From contig NC_048302.1 of NCBI RefSeq assembly GCF_013100865.1, positions 92,790,204-92,854,203 on the forward strand: 64,000 bases of DNA, in the 5' to 3' direction. The notes under the pieces are model-generated. The model did no database searches and was not told the origin of the DNA. It saw nothing but the letters and a program-made list of their open reading frames with translations. The DNA is from Trachemys scripta elegans. Lineage: Eukaryota; Chordata; Testudines; Emydidae. Positions within the stretch are counted from its first letter, which is position 1. The number at the start of each line of letters is the position of its first letter. This document shows positions 1 through 11,226 of this stretch, piece by piece. The position numbers and the translations under genes were made by a program.

Positions 1-217
1 TTTGTTGCTGTCCTCTGGACTCTCTCCAATTTATCCACATCTTTCATAAAATGTGGCACTTAGAATTGGACCCAGCACTCCAGCAGAGGCTTTACCAGTG
101 CCAAGTAGTGCGGGACAATTACCTCTCATGTCCTACATATAACACTTAAGTTAATATACCCCAGAATGATATTAGCCTCTTTTGTTTTCCAATTACATCA
201 CACTGTTGGCTCATATT
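1..217 (-). mobile_element. CR1 LINE 3' ORF2 fragment
   Basis: Read on the minus strand this matches the end of the CR1 reverse-transcriptase ORF, the stretch that in the plus copy near 14010-14110 encodes the block around QFWAPHFKKDVEKLE and RIQRRATR. Here it is interrupted by stops and substitutions, so it is a dead fragment. It enters from the left window edge and stops where C-rich tandem repeats begin, so neither true end is visible. The wording of the repeat resembles the older, chicken-like CR1 type. Family assignment is confident, subfamily is not. Confidence 0.75.
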
Positions 218-690
218 GCCCTGAACCCCCTGTCTCAGCGCACGCCCCTCCTGCACCCCAACCCACTGTCCTGAGCCCCATGCCGCATCCCTCCTTCACC
301 CTAAATCCCCTGCCCTGAACCCCCTGTCTCACCGCACGCCCCTCCTGCATCCTAATCCACTGCTCTGAGCCCCATGCTGCACCCCTCCTGTACCCCAACC
401 CCCTGCTGTATCCTGCACCATCCTGCACCCTGACCCCCTGTCCAGAGCCCCATGCTTCACCCCTCCTGCACTCCTACCCCCTGCCCTGAGCCCCCTGCTG
501 CACCCCGACCCCCTGCCCAGAACCCCCTGCCTCACCCCACACCTCTCCTGCATCCTAACCCACTGCCCTGAGCCCCATGTCGCACCCCTCCTGCACCCTG
601 ATCCCCTGCTGTACCCCTCACCCCTCCTGCACCCCACACCCCAACTGCCTGCCCTGAGCCCCTGCCACACCCCACACCTCTCCTACACCC
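218..690. repeat. C-rich minisatellite (VNTR)
   Basis: Imperfect tandem units built from phrases such as ccctgagccccctg, gcacccctcctgcaccc and aacccactgccctgag, with one recognisable phrase recurring about 91 bases apart (near 220 and 311) and again near 510. It lies inside the hAT-like element. The repeat opens long frames on the minus strand that read as glycine- and arginine-rich peptides; these are artefacts of composition, not genes. Confidence 0.8.
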
Positions 691-924
691 CCTGGGGGCA
701 GGGAGGGGGCAGAGTTGGGGTGGGGATTTCGGGGAAGGGGTTGGAATGGGGGCAGGGAAGGAGTGGGAAGAGGCGGGGCAGGGGTGGGGCCTCATGGAAG
801 GGGTGGAGTGGGGGCGGGGCCAAGGGCGGCGGGGGTGGGGGTGGTTGGTGTCAGTAATGCGGCCCTCGGGCCAATGTACTAGTCCTCATGCGGCCCTCAT
901 GGTCATTTGAGTTTGAGACCCCTG
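218..924 (+). mobile_element. hAT-like DNA transposon, 3' part with internal minisatellite
   Basis: The right end reads ggtcatttgagtttgagacc followed by cctg, the reverse complement of a CAGGGGTCTCAAACTC terminal inverted repeat typical of hAT/Charlie elements. The 8 bases after it (gtctatat, 925-932) would be the target duplication. No matching left terminus is seen: the interior runs straight into the CR1 fragment, so the left end is lost or replaced. The inside is a C-rich minisatellite (218-about 690) and then a G-rich stretch. There is no transposase, so it is non-autonomous. Confidence 0.6.
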
Positions 925-929
925 GTCTA

Positions 930-1290
930 TATTTTTTCCTTCTGTCTGATTTCTAGTGAAAAATATGCTTCTTATACATTACATTTCTTCGCAGTGCACA
1001 GCATGCCTCACACTTATTCTCTAAGACCTGTATTTTTACTTTCTTTGCTGCATCATCAAATTGAAAGGTGTTAAATACCTCTCTTGCTTCTTCATCTTCC
1101 ACATGAAGAAATAATGATGTTTGCAGCCATTAATCTTTCTTCTCTGCATCAATCGCAATGTTATACATCTCAAATTCTTGCTTCCACTTTCTCGTTTTCT
1201 GCTGCATTTCCTTCTCAGGCTAACTTTTCTGGAGACTTTAGTTGGTCCATTTATTTAGGCTTTTCTTACTTTTAGGTTTTTTCTGACACC
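930..1290 (-). pseudogene. LTR-retrotransposon gag remnant
   Basis: Minus-strand translation gives a patchy Gag-like protein in several frames: WKQEFEMY (about 1164-1187), then LHVEDEEAREVFNTFQFD, then a block ending RRNVMYKKHIFH before a stop. This order matches the capsid-like Gag of Ty3/Gypsy-type elements whose vertebrate relatives are often labelled K02A2.6-like. At least one frameshift and several stops break it, and no protease, RT or LTR is seen next to it. The hAT terminus at 924 abuts it, which suggests the hAT inserted into this older element. Family level is inferred from motif order only. Confidence 0.6.
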
Positions 1291-2827
1291 ATGTAATAGT
1301 GGCTGCCAATTTGCTATTATAACTGAAGAAAAGATACTGTAGACTTTTAAAGTAACAATAAACACTTGTTTTTGAGAATTCTACAGATAGGTATAACTTG
1401 CTAATGCTCCAAGTGCATTAGGAATGTGTTTCTGCTGATAAGGCTCAATACATAATGATTCCCCCCATACAACACTATGGGTAACTTTAACTCCTACTAT
1501 TATAGCCAGGTGTCAAAGGACACCTCTGAAGAGAATGAAAGTTCTGTGTTGGGAAAGAAAAATGTGATTAGCAACTATCCATGTTATGCTTAGCTCAGGA
1601 CTCCCATTGTCTTCAGTGGGCTTTGACTCAGGCCCATTTTCCTGAGGTTCTAATAAGTCATTTCACACAATTAGGCCCCATTCCTACAACAAGCTTGGAT
1701 GTCATTTCAGGAGTGGGTCCAAAAGATGAAAAATAGGTAACGTTGTGATTTTTTTTTGGTTGGTTGTTTTTTTTTTTGGTGGGTGGGTTGCATACAAGGT
1801 GTTAAATTTTCCATATATGCTGCTTCTGTGCCCCCCAAAAGGTTAATTAAATCAAAAAGCACATGCCTTGAGGATGTACCTAAATGTGCAGTGTCACTCC
1901 ACAATATGGGGTAATTTACATACTAATCCAAAATGTTCATTTTTTTTAATGAAAACATTGTTCTAGCAATCATGTTCATTAACTGACTAAATGTTAAGAG
2001 ATTTTATATCAGGTGTAAGTTTAAAATGATGCCAGAAGGCACTAAACTAAAGTAAAGATTAAGTGACTATAACATTTAAACCTAACCATTTTATTGTTCA
2101 AGTATAGAATAAAAGTATCTGTAACTCTATTTAGAAACTTCACACACATTTTCCTCATTCTGATAATTGAGTTTAATGAAATTTTGCACATAAATGAGAA
2201 CAGCTATGCTGTGCTGAAAAGAACCTGTATGGCAAATCTCATACACAGCCATTTTTATGGGCAAGTTGTAAACTCTCTACAAAATGAGATGTAAAATTAA
2301 TTTGCTCAAATAACTTTAACAGTAAGGACACCAATGGGAGCTGCTAGCACACTGGCCTGGTCATAGACTAGGTATCACACTGGGTTAATATAGTAGACTT
2401 TGACACATGGAGCTATTGGTTGAAGTGTTAGGGTCAGATTGTAATTTATAGGCACAGGCCTGCATGGGTAGTGCAGAACTGCACAGCCCTAGGGAGTGCT
2501 CCCTTTAATACAGTGGGGTACGCATGCTACAATAACCCTTAGTAGAGCATAATAAGCTTCCTCTCATCTTCTTACCAGTTTTGCTGAGCAGTGCAGTGGG
2601 AACATGATCTTGTCCCTTTCCTGTCTCACCATGACCATTTTTGTCTTGCAATCCTTGGGGGCTGGAGGAAGAGATACCCATCTGGACTCTCCTCTGCAGG
2701 GACTACAGTTTTGCCTGGCCCTTGTGTTGATGGTTCAATGAGTAAGGCTTTTTGTACCCTGTCCCACTGTGCAACCACACAAGGGCCAGGCACAGTCTGA
2801 CTAACAACTGGAAAAGAGCTTAGCTTT
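1291..2827. other. unassigned AT-rich sequence
   Basis: I see no gene or repeat I can name with confidence. A short stretch near 1593-1640 (ctcaggactcccattgtcttcagtgg and following) resembles the common amniote hairpin repeats built on caatgggagt/actcccattg phrases, but it is too decayed to call. T-rich runs occur at 1747-1780. Short open frames here have no recognisable content. Confidence 0.4.
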
Positions 2828-3006
2828 GGGGGGAGGGATAGCTCAGTGGTTTGTGCATTGGCCTGCTAAACCCAGGGTTGTGAGTTCAATCCTTGAGGGG
2901 GCCACTTAGGGATCTAGGGCAAAATCGGTACTTGGTCCTGCTAGTGAAGGCAGGGGGCTGGACTCGATGACCTTTCAAGGTTCCTTCCAGTTCTGGGAGA
3001 TAGGAT
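2828..3006 (+). mobile_element. tRNA-derived SINE (tortoise pol III / Cry type)
   Basis: The head is tRNA-like with an A box (tagctcagtgg, 2839-2849) and a B box (gagttcaatcc, 2882-2892) for RNA polymerase III. The body (ggggccacttagggatc) is the tRNA-unrelated part. The tail (2931-2990, cttggtcctg through ttccttccag) is near-identical in wording to the CR1 3' end at 14466-14530, as expected if the CR1 machinery copies this SINE. It ends in a short gagatagg/atatctcc tail. This SINE class is known from cryptodiran turtles, so it is the best clue to the host. Confidence 0.9.
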
Positions 3007-3125
3007 ATCTCCATTAATTCAGTATTCAATTCATCTGGTAATTATTTGTCCTTACTTAATATTCCCAAATAATACAGTACATAATTTGGTGACTGCCAGT
3101 CATTCAATGCAAGGTGCATGATTAC

Positions 3126-3246
3126 AGCCTGGATTCAGCTAAGTACTTAAGCATATATCAAACTTTGAACTCAGTGGTACTACTCATGTGCTTAAGTTAG
3201 GCACACATGTAAATACCCTGCTGAAATGGAAAGTACATGAATAGGA
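3126..3246. repeat. hairpin-type MITE remnant
   Basis: The stretch around gtacttaagcatatatcaa and gctactactcatgtgcttaagttagg resembles a common amniote palindromic repeat whose arms both contain a ..catgcttaa.. phrase around an actcagtgg centre. The arms here are degraded. No coding content. Confidence 0.35.
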
Positions 3247-5078
3247 CTGCTGGGCTGGAGTGAGACACAGTGTTAGACCTATGCCCCTGATCCTGCATTC
3301 ATTTGCTCACCTACTGTAAGTACGCAGGTAGTCCAACTGAAGGCAGTGATGTGCATAGACATTCATCCTGCCAACACCTGTGTGAAAAGCCTACCTGTTC
3401 TGTGTTTGCTTGACTCTATGATTGCTCTGCCTTAAATACACATGTCTAGCATTATCAATTACAGGCTAGATCTGAGGTAACAGATAATAGGGCTGGATTC
3501 TCCAGACTGATTAAACTTCTTTGTACCACATAAGCAGCAGAAAGTTCACTTAAAGTGGCTGAAGAGTTGTGCTTGATAATTCCCCTTGTGTAGGGGGAAT
3601 CTCTCCTGGTGTAAAACGGGAAGAGATGACTTCATCACCTCCTACACCATGTCTTTCAAGTTCTGTGCTAGACAGCACTCCTAGTCCTCCCGACCCAGGC
3701 TGATCTTGGCATATCAGAGTGGAGGAGGGCAGGGGCATTGATAAGAAGGGTCTGATGGAACTGCACTGGCTGCACTCTGTTCAATTCTCCATTGACAGCT
3801 TCACATCATTAACTTCCAGATAGCTGAGAAAAAAGAACATGTCTCTGGCTCCCTGACAGAATTCTGTCTTCACAGTGCCAAAGAAGAGCTAGTCTGCAGT
3901 GGAGAATCAAGCACAGAAATGTTAAAAATAAAATAAAAGTACATCCATGTTTGCTTACCTATAACAAACAAAATAAATTTCCAGACCGCCTACAATTTTT
4001 TTTACTGGCTCCCTTTGTGTCATATCTCTGTCTATGGTAGGGTATTGTGTTTCTACCACAAAGGTTGTTAATGCCAGTGGATATATAGGCTGTTCCCAGT
4101 AGTGTCAGGAGGATGTCTGATTTTTCCTGCACAGGACATAGTGTATGTACTATTTGTCCAAGGCACTAAAGAAGGTTCATTATATTATATGCTGATATAT
4201 TTGAATAAACTGCTGATTCTTCATGCTACATTTTTTAACCATTGGTAAAAGCTAGTTTGCTAACAAATTAGAAAGTCTGCAGAACATTTCCACCATGGGT
4301 TATCTGTTTTTTGTTCTCCTGACATCTCCTGTTCGGGTTTATTTCTTTTTTTATGTACAATTTATTAGGGCATTTAAATTATAATGAGATATCCAGGGTT
4401 GCTTTGGCACTGTAGCAGCACTGAACATCCTGGTTTTTACAGTAGCAGCAATTCCAACAAAGTCAAGGTCAGAAATAAAATACCGAGAATCAGTTTAACC
4501 TAGAGTTTCTATAAATAAGCATTTGTTTTGTCTAAATGAAGATTGAAATTTCAAGCAAACACCAATTTCACTTGTCAGTTTTCTCTGTCTAAAGTTTTAC
4601 AAAAAATCTTAATGCGACCATTCAGCTGCCAGTTATAAAAACATTGTGATTCACTCCAGTGGGTGGAACAGGATTCCTTTTTAGTCACTCAGCTAGAAAT
4701 GATGTTGAGTCATTCAACCAATGACTTTCAAACTAAGTTTAACTCAACCCCTCCAGGGCTTCTACTTAGCTTTTTCAAAAAAAGAGATTGCTCACTGTTT
4801 CTATATATATTCAGCTATCAATGGAATTTTAGATCATCCTTCTTTAGGTCACAATGCTGTTCTTTCCACTGAAAGTCTACCCATGCTGAAGACTTTTCTT
4901 GCCTCACCTTAGAAGAGACCCCATGAAACTCATCTTTCTTTATCATGATTTCAAAGAGTTTTATCAAGTTAGCTATTGAATTATGTGACAGGCAGTTTGC
5001 ATGGTGGAGTGTTAAAATACAGAATTGCTGATAGGGCACTATGAGAAAATATGATCATAAGTATCTGCATAATTAGGG
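3247..5078. other. unassigned sequence
   Basis: No gene or named repeat recognised. The sequence is AT-rich with ordinary complexity. Open frames near 4660-5040 on both strands overlap each other and show no domain or exon-like signal. It may be intergenic or intronic. Confidence 0.4.
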
Positions 5079-5181
5079 GTGCTGGAATAAATTATAGTGG
5101 GGGTGCTGAGAGCCATTGAACCAAACTATAAACGCTGTATATGATGGAAACCACTTCAAGCCAGAGGATATGGTAGTTTCC
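5079..5181. mobile_element. MITE fragment (ggggtgctgga type)
   Basis: The stretch from taggggtgctggaataaa to accacttcaagccagagg matches by eye a frequent turtle DNA-transposon-like repeat. Only about 100 bases are present and the far end is worn. It lies directly next to the CR1 tail at 5187. Confidence 0.4.
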
Positions 5182-5186
5182 TAGTT

Positions 5187-6815
5187 AACATAAGAACATA
5201 AGAATGGCCATACTGGGTCAGACCAAAGGTCCATCTAGCCCAGTAGCCTGTCTTCTGACAGTGGCCAATGCCAGGTACCCCAGAGGGAATGAACAGAACA
5301 GGTAATCATCAAGTGATCCATCCCCTGTTGCCCATTCCCAGCTTCTGGCAAACAGAGGCTAGGGACACCATCCCTGTCCATCCTGGCTAATAGCCATTGA
5401 TGGACCTATCCTCCATGAACTTTTCTAGTTCTTTTTTAACCCTGTTATAGTTTTCGCCTTCACAACATCCTTTGGCAAGGAGTTCCATAGGTTGACTGTG
5501 TGTTGTGTGAAAAAATACTTCCTTTTGTTTGGTTTAAACTTGCTGCCTATTAATTTCATTTGGTGACCCCTAGTTCTTGTGTTATGAGAAGGAGTAAATA
5601 ACACTTATTCATTTTCTCCACACCAGTCATGATCTTATAGACCTCTATCATATCTCCTCTTAGTCGTCTCTTTTCCAAGCTGAAAAGTCCAAGTCTTATT
5701 AATCTCTCCTAATAGGACAGCTGTTTCATACCTCTAATCATTTTTGTTTCCCTTTTTCTGTACCTTTTCCAATTCAAATATATCTTTTTTGAGATGCGGC
5801 AACCAGAACTGAACGCAGTGTTCAAGATGTGGCATACCATGGATTTATCTAGAAATAATATGATATTTTCTGTCTTATTATCTATCCCTTTCTTAATGAT
5901 TCCCAATATTCAGTTAACTTTTTTGACTGCTGCTGCATATTGAGTGGATGTTTTCAGAGAGCTATTCTCAATGACTCCAAGATATCTTTCTTGAGTGGTA
6001 ACAGCCAATTTAGTCCCCATCATTTTATATGTATAGTTGGGATTATGTTTTCCAATGTACATTTACTTTGCATTTACCAACATTGAATTTCATCTGCCAT
6101 TTTGTTACCCAGTCATCTAGTTTTGAGAGATCCTTTTATAGCTCTTTGCAATGTGCCTGGGACTTAACTATCTTGAGTAGTTTTGTATCATCTACAAATT
6201 TTGCCACCTCACTGTTTACCCCTTTTCCCAGATCATTTATGAATATATTGAATAGGACTGGTCCCAGTACAGACCCCTGGGATACACCACTATTTACCTC
6301 TCTCCATTTTGAAAACTGACTGTTTATTCTTACCCTTTGTTTCCTATCTTTTAACCAGTTACCAATCCATGAGAGAACCTTCCCTCTTATCCCATGACAG
6401 CTTACCTTACTTAAGAGCCTTTGGTGAGGGACCTTGCCAAAGGTTTTCTGAAAATCTAAGTACACTATGTCCACTGAATCCCCTTTGTCCACATGTTTGT
6501 TGACACCCTCAAAGAATTCTAGTAGATTGGTGAGGCATGATTTCCCTTTACAAAAACCATGTTGACTCTTCCCCAACAGATTATGTTATCTATGTGTCTG
6601 ACTATTTTGTTCTTTACTATAGTTTTAACCAGTTTGCCTGTTACTGAAGTCAGGTTTACTGGCCTGTAATTGTCGGGATCACTTCTGGAGCCCTATTTAA
6701 AAATTGGCATCACATTAGCTATCCTCCAGTCATTTGGTAGTTCCAGCACTTATGGCATTAATTGCATATTTTGATAACTATCCAAATTGTGGTTAATATC
6801 TCCTTTATTAATATG
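5187..6815 (-). mobile_element. CR1 LINE, 5'-truncated
   Basis: The left edge carries the reversed 3' tail of the subfamily (repeated taagaaca units followed by atggccatactgggtca). Reading leftward from about 6815 the minus strand encodes the RT region from the ..DWRIANVMPIFKK.. block down to the C-terminal domain and the 3' UTR. ORF1 and the endonuclease are missing, as is usual for 5'-truncated LINE insertions. A frame with the RT core stays open at 6136-6576; the rest is broken by stops and indels. An MIR-like SINE follows at 6832. The 5' end is approximate. Confidence 0.85.
6136..6576 (-). pseudogene. CR1 reverse-transcriptase core fragment
   Basis: A 146-residue open stretch within the CR1 above. 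It shows QHGFCKGKSCLTNLLEFF, VYLDFQKTFGKVPHQRLL, VSQGSVLGPVLFNIFINDL (RT motif block before the catalytic site) and KFVDDTKL, where the usual FADD is FVDD. The two catalytic aspartates remain but A to V is atypical. The frame is a slice of an about 900-residue ORF2 and cannot make a working enzyme. Confidence 0.8.
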
Positions 6816-6831
6816 TTAAGGTAGGCGGCAG

Positions 6832-7050
6832 AAAGTCTGGTGGTCAGAACATAACCCTGAAAGTCAGGACACTGGAATTGTAAGCCTGGCTCTGGCTTAT
6901 TATGAAAATCTGAGACAAATTAATCATTTCCCAACTTTCAGAGGAAATCAAGCTATTAACCTCTCTGTACCTCATTTTCTCCATCTGTAGAATGGGGCTA
7001 ATAAAAGGCACTATACTTAACTTACCCCAAGGCTGTCATGTTTCAGCAAG
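6832..7050 (+). mobile_element. MIR-like SINE
   Basis: The order of phrases agrees with the core of MIR: a tRNA-like left part near ggtggtcagaacataa, then attaacctctctgtacctca, ttttctccatctgtagaatg and gggctaataaaaggc. MIR-type SINEs are ancient and spread through amniotes, which fits the heavy divergence here. Confidence 0.7.
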
Positions 7051-8199
7051 TAAGACTGAATGTAATTTGATATCTTGTAATGGAAGGTGCTATATATTAT
7101 TACAAATTATCTTCAATAATTATTATAACAGTAGGTCTCTGAGAAAACAGGTTGTTATTAATTATTACAGCTGCAGTTATTTGTTCACCAAAAATAGGAA
7201 CTTTGGTGACAAAGACTTCCTTATCCCCAACTCAGCCTTGAGATTTCAGGGCTAAACTCTACCTGTCCTGGAGACTGGGAAATGGTATGATGAATGAAAA
7301 GAGACTTTCACCCTCACATTGCATTGCAGAACCAAGTCAGGACTGGAGTCATTGTGCTTCCCATAGTGCAAAGATTAATCCATTCCTACAGGAGTACAAA
7401 ACACACCTTGATTTGTTTCTGGGTGAGACAGATTGTTTGGAAAATATTTCCCTCTGGTTCCTACAATCTTTTTTTCCAAATCCATGGATGTGTTTGAACT
7501 ATAGAGCCACACAACAACTTTAGATCAAAGCAGATGGCATGTGGATGCATAAGCCAAGAAATGAGCTATACAGAAACTGATAAAGCTGGAAAGAACGAGC
7601 ATGAGAGTTTGGAATGAGACAGGAGAGAACTAATTTTAAATGTTGTTTTATTTCCTTTTATTTTGGTCAAGAGTGTCCTTAAGGGTTCTTCTACTCTCTA
7701 TTTTTACACCCACATTACTTTCCAACATTTCATCCTCACTCTGGCTTCAGAGGGCTAAAGCTAAATGCCACTGCTAACAGAGGCTGGCAGTGCCACTCTG
7801 AGTGTCTGCCAGACAGTCATCTGGGAATAACACAAGGTGCGCTAGGATTGCATGATGAGGTTGCTTGTGATGCTGGGGAGCAGGGCTCTGCATCCCTGAA
7901 TGTCTGAAGGAGCATGTCATCAACTCTAGGGTGCCCCCTTGTGCCTGGATGCAGCATTTCAGGGGACTTTGCCTCTCATCCCTGCCCAAATGACCACTTC
8001 CTTGGCCACAATGGCCAGTCCCAGTCATACGGGACACCTGGTAAAATTACTCATATTCAAGTGAGTTCAATGGCAATCAATCAGAACTATGCAGTACAAA
8101 TATTCAAATTAACATCAAGTTGACTTGAGCCCCTGTTAAAAAGAAATACTGTGTAGTTGGATTCTTGTTATTTATCTTCTTATCTTTAAGTCTTTAGGG
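7051..8199. other. unassigned sequence
   Basis: No recognisable gene, RNA or repeat. Overlapping short frames near 7290-7520 and 7774-8120 occur on both strands without domain signal. Composition rises in GC toward 7900. Confidence 0.4.
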
Positions 8200-9590
8200 C
8201 TCACATGGGGAGAAGTGACACACACACACTCCTGTACAACTCTCTCACACGGGGGGAGAGAGGAGACACCCAACTGACCTGATCCTCCCTGCCAATGCTC
8301 TCCGCCCTCTATGCCTTGCTGGGCCTCTGGCACGGACCTGCCTCTCCTGGTATCTGGCATCGCGTCTTCCCGAGGCAACACATATATGGAGGGGTGGGGG
8401 ATGGATGCAGCGTCACATGCCCCCCTTCCCAGATTTCTGCCAGGGTTCACACCAGAATGTGGCCATCAGCAGTCTTTCAGCACTGTGTGGGAGGGAAGGG
8501 ATGGGAGCTGCTTCCAGCTGCAGGGGAGGAGGAGGGGTGGAAAGGGATGACCTGGCCAGTGTCTTTGCAGAACTCATCTCTTCTTCCCTCTCTCCACCCT
8601 GTGTGGCTGGAAACAGCTTGTCCCTTCCAGCTAACATCTCCAGGCTGCTGCTGACCACCAACATAACCAAGTCGCCTCTGGCTACAGTATGGGCAGGAAG
8701 GGGTTAAGCCTTAAGGATGCATTGTGCGCCAGGGCGCAGGGAACCTGACTGCAGGGGCTTCAGCAAACCCAGCCAGAGAGGTGGCTCAGCAGGGGAGGGG
8801 AGGGACAGAGCAGCCCCGTACTCCCTGGGGGCAAAACCCAGTGCAGTGAAGAGGGTGCTAAATCCCTGCCCTAGGGGTTGCTGTGGAGTCTGCAGGTCCA
8901 GGGCGCAAACAGGCTGGAAATCGCTTCCCCCCACACACCACTACAGAGCTTAGCTGAGGGACGGAGAGCCTTCCTCGTGCAAGCACTGTGCGGGGCAGAG
9001 AGTCTTGGGCTTTCCCAGGGTGCCAGCCCAGCCAGAGGCAGTGGGGGAAGGAAGAAGCCTGCCGGCCAGGCTGTTGGTGAACTGAGCACTCGACCAGGGG
9101 CTGGTTCTCCGCACAGTGCAGGGAATGGGACGCACAGTGCTGTGAGGGGTGGATACGGAGGAGCAGAAGAGCTGAGGGGGTGAAGGGGCAAAGCAGGGAG
9201 AGGACAGTGAGCAGAGCTCAGCCAGCACTGACAGGATACGGGACAGGGCCCTGCTGGCCAAGAGTCGGCACACAGTGGGGGTTGCGCTGACAGACCAGCA
9301 GGGGGAGCGGTCGACCCCATGCACTGCAGCATTGCCCGGCCACCAGTCTTGCACACCCACCCCCATCGTCAACCACTGGACACCCCCCCACCACTGGTGG
9401 GCAGGCTGCTGGTGAGCAGGGATCCAGCCAGCAGCAGGACCCACCAGTACTGATGGGGGGCGGGGAGGAGGGGAAGACAGAAAATACAGGACAATTTGCC
9501 CATTTTTAAGAAAAAATCAGGACATCTGCAGGAGGGCTTAAATATGGGACTGTCCCTTTAAAAACAGGTCATCTAGCCACCATATTTCTG
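8200..9590. repeat. GC-rich segment with transposon-like right end
   Basis: GC-rich DNA with many frames open on both strands at once (8295-8934, 8871-9444), a sign of composition rather than coding. The right edge (9480-9590) reads acaggacaatttgcccattt and later atgggactgtccctttaaaa, close to the end of a turtle MITE that finishes ..gacatctggtcacc. Here the end is gtcatctagccacc. No matching left terminus was found, so limits are uncertain. Confidence 0.35.
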
Positions 9591-10160
9591 GGTCTTCTTT
9601 CGCTCAGCCCTCCAAGTCGTGTAGTAGTTCACACCCCTTCCAGGGTACTCCAAGTCCCAGCTGATGTACCCAAAAGGTCCTTTGCCACCCCTCCCAACTT
9701 CTCTCAGTTTTTCTCACTCTTGTCAGAGCATTGACTCCTTAGGCTTTTCCCCGCTGGGAATCCAAATACCACATAAACTGGTCTCCCACCCCTCCTGGGC
9801 TTCTCTTCTATTCCCTTATCCTTGGAGATCCTAACTCAGGGCTACCCCCAAGAAGCCTGCTCTGCTCGCTGTGGGTCTCTTTTTCCTGTTGCAGACTCTA
9901 ATTGTGGGCTTTCCCGCCACCCCCACATAAACCTACGCTGATCCCTGCGGGTACCACACCCTGACTTCCTCAGGGTATGCCCAGAGGGGAATTTCCCTTG
10001 TTCCTCCCTCCCTCTACTGACCACGCAGTTTTTCTCACTCTTGTCAGAGTCTTTCTAATTAAGGTAACTAATTAGCCCTTCTGCTGCCAATTCATCAGTG
10101 AGACTGAAGAATAGCTGTTAAATCATGGACAAAGCTGACCCCTAAAGGGCCAGCCAGCCC
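9591..10160. repeat. unassigned repeat-like segment with 24-bp direct repeat
   Basis: An identical 24-base word beginning cagtttttctcactcttg occurs at 9705-9728 and 10026-10049. The tract between is C/T-rich. The style suggests an LTR or another retroelement part read backward, but no TG..CA ends or polyadenylation signal could be tied to it. Confidence 0.35.
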
Positions 10161-10613
10161 ATGACAGAGTCCTAAAATCTCACGTTTCAGGGCTTTAGTC
10201 AGGCACCTGCAGGATTTAGAAAGGGATTTCCCCCGAAGTATATTCTGGTGTTTTGTGGTGGTGTTGTTGTTTTGTCTCCTTCCTCTGAATCATCAGAGAT
10301 GGCCACAGCTGCAGATGGGACACTGAATGAAATGGGCCAGTGCTCTGAGGTGGTACTAAGAATTCTCTCTTAGGTGATTGGTTTGGCTGGTTCTTGCTTA
10401 CATGTTCAGGGTTTAACTGATTGCCATATGTGAGGTCCCCCCCAGGTCAGATTGGCCTTGCTCTACAGTGGGGTAGGGGTATAGGTAGCTTGCCAAGGTC
10501 ATATGGGTATCTCACTTAATCAGTTCCCTACCCTTGCAGGGGCCTCAGGCACTGGTGCACCTCAGCCCTAGTATTCTCTGCCTGTGGCACACATTAGCTT
10601 AGTCAGTGAGGTT
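10161..10613 (+). mobile_element. LINE-3'-end-like repeat, left part
   Basis: Phrases such as ggccacagctgcagatggga, catgttcagggtttaactga and ttgccatatgtgaggtc match in order the long 3' region of the reptile repeat whose terminus is seen reversed at 63801-64000. The unit is split: its 3' end resumes at 11227 after a LINE insertion flanked by gtgaggtt. Confidence 0.55.
10606..10613. repeat. target-site duplication (left)
   Basis: gtgaggtt, repeated exactly at 11219-11226. It brackets the minus-strand LINE fragment. Confidence 0.55.
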
Positions 10614-11218
10614 CCACAGCACTGAATGTTCATGGCCACATTGTATGGCTTTGTTCCAGGTGTCTAAAAGCTCACCAGGGTTATTACTGATCTGGGGATA
10701 CCAGGTTTATTGGGGAAAACTGCTTGGCCACCGCCAGTCCATGGCTGGGCAATGTCGCCTCCTGACCTGAAGTCCAATCTTCAGGGGTCAATGGGTGTGG
10801 ACTCTGAGGTAGGCTATTGACCAAAAAAGTGCCAGCTGCTGGTGACCAATGATGACTTCAACAAGGCCAGTTCTGAATAATACCTCCCTATTACTGTACA
10901 ATAATCACCAGTGATGATGCATATGAAATGCCTCCAGCTTTCTGATGTCTTGTTTAAGCAACGCCCAGGTTTCAGATCCATATAAGAGGATCAGAAGTAC
11001 ATAGGTTTGATAAACCCATACTTTTGTATATAATTTCACCTTCTTTTGGCTCCCGACCCTATACAGGTCCTTCATGGCTAAGCCAATTCTCCTTAGGATG
11101 TCTAGCTGGCTACAACCATTGATGACAATTTACTACCTAGATAGATGAAGTCATTCAGTACTTCCATGGTTTGTCCGGGTTATAATACTTTGGTTTAATT
11201 TTGGTTGTTGTGTTTAAT
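10614..11218 (-). mobile_element. LINE RT C-terminal fragment, non-CR1
   Basis: Minus-strand translation, with frame changes, gives NDFIYLGSKLSSM, then LILLYGSETWALLKQDIRKL and EAFHMHHHW, and farther on GHQQLALFW. This YLGS..YGSETW..LEAFHM layout belongs to the region after the polymerase domain in several non-CR1 LINE clades (RTE-like or related). The clade cannot be fixed by eye. Stops and indels are frequent. It sits between two gtgaggtt copies inside another repeat, so it is a nested, 5'-truncated insertion. Confidence 0.65.
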
Positions 11219-11226
11219 GTGAGGTT

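Noticed and set aside
198..795. Overlapping minus-strand frames rich in glycine and arginine
   Set aside because: They come from the C-rich minisatellite, occur in several frames at once and show repeats, not domains.
2828..2900. Functional tRNA gene
   Set aside because: The sequence is the head of a SINE; it lacks an acceptor stem match and runs into the SINE body and CR1-like tail.
8295..9444. Many long frames on both strands
   Set aside because: GC-rich DNA has few stop codons; frames overlap in opposite directions, with no start context or domain.
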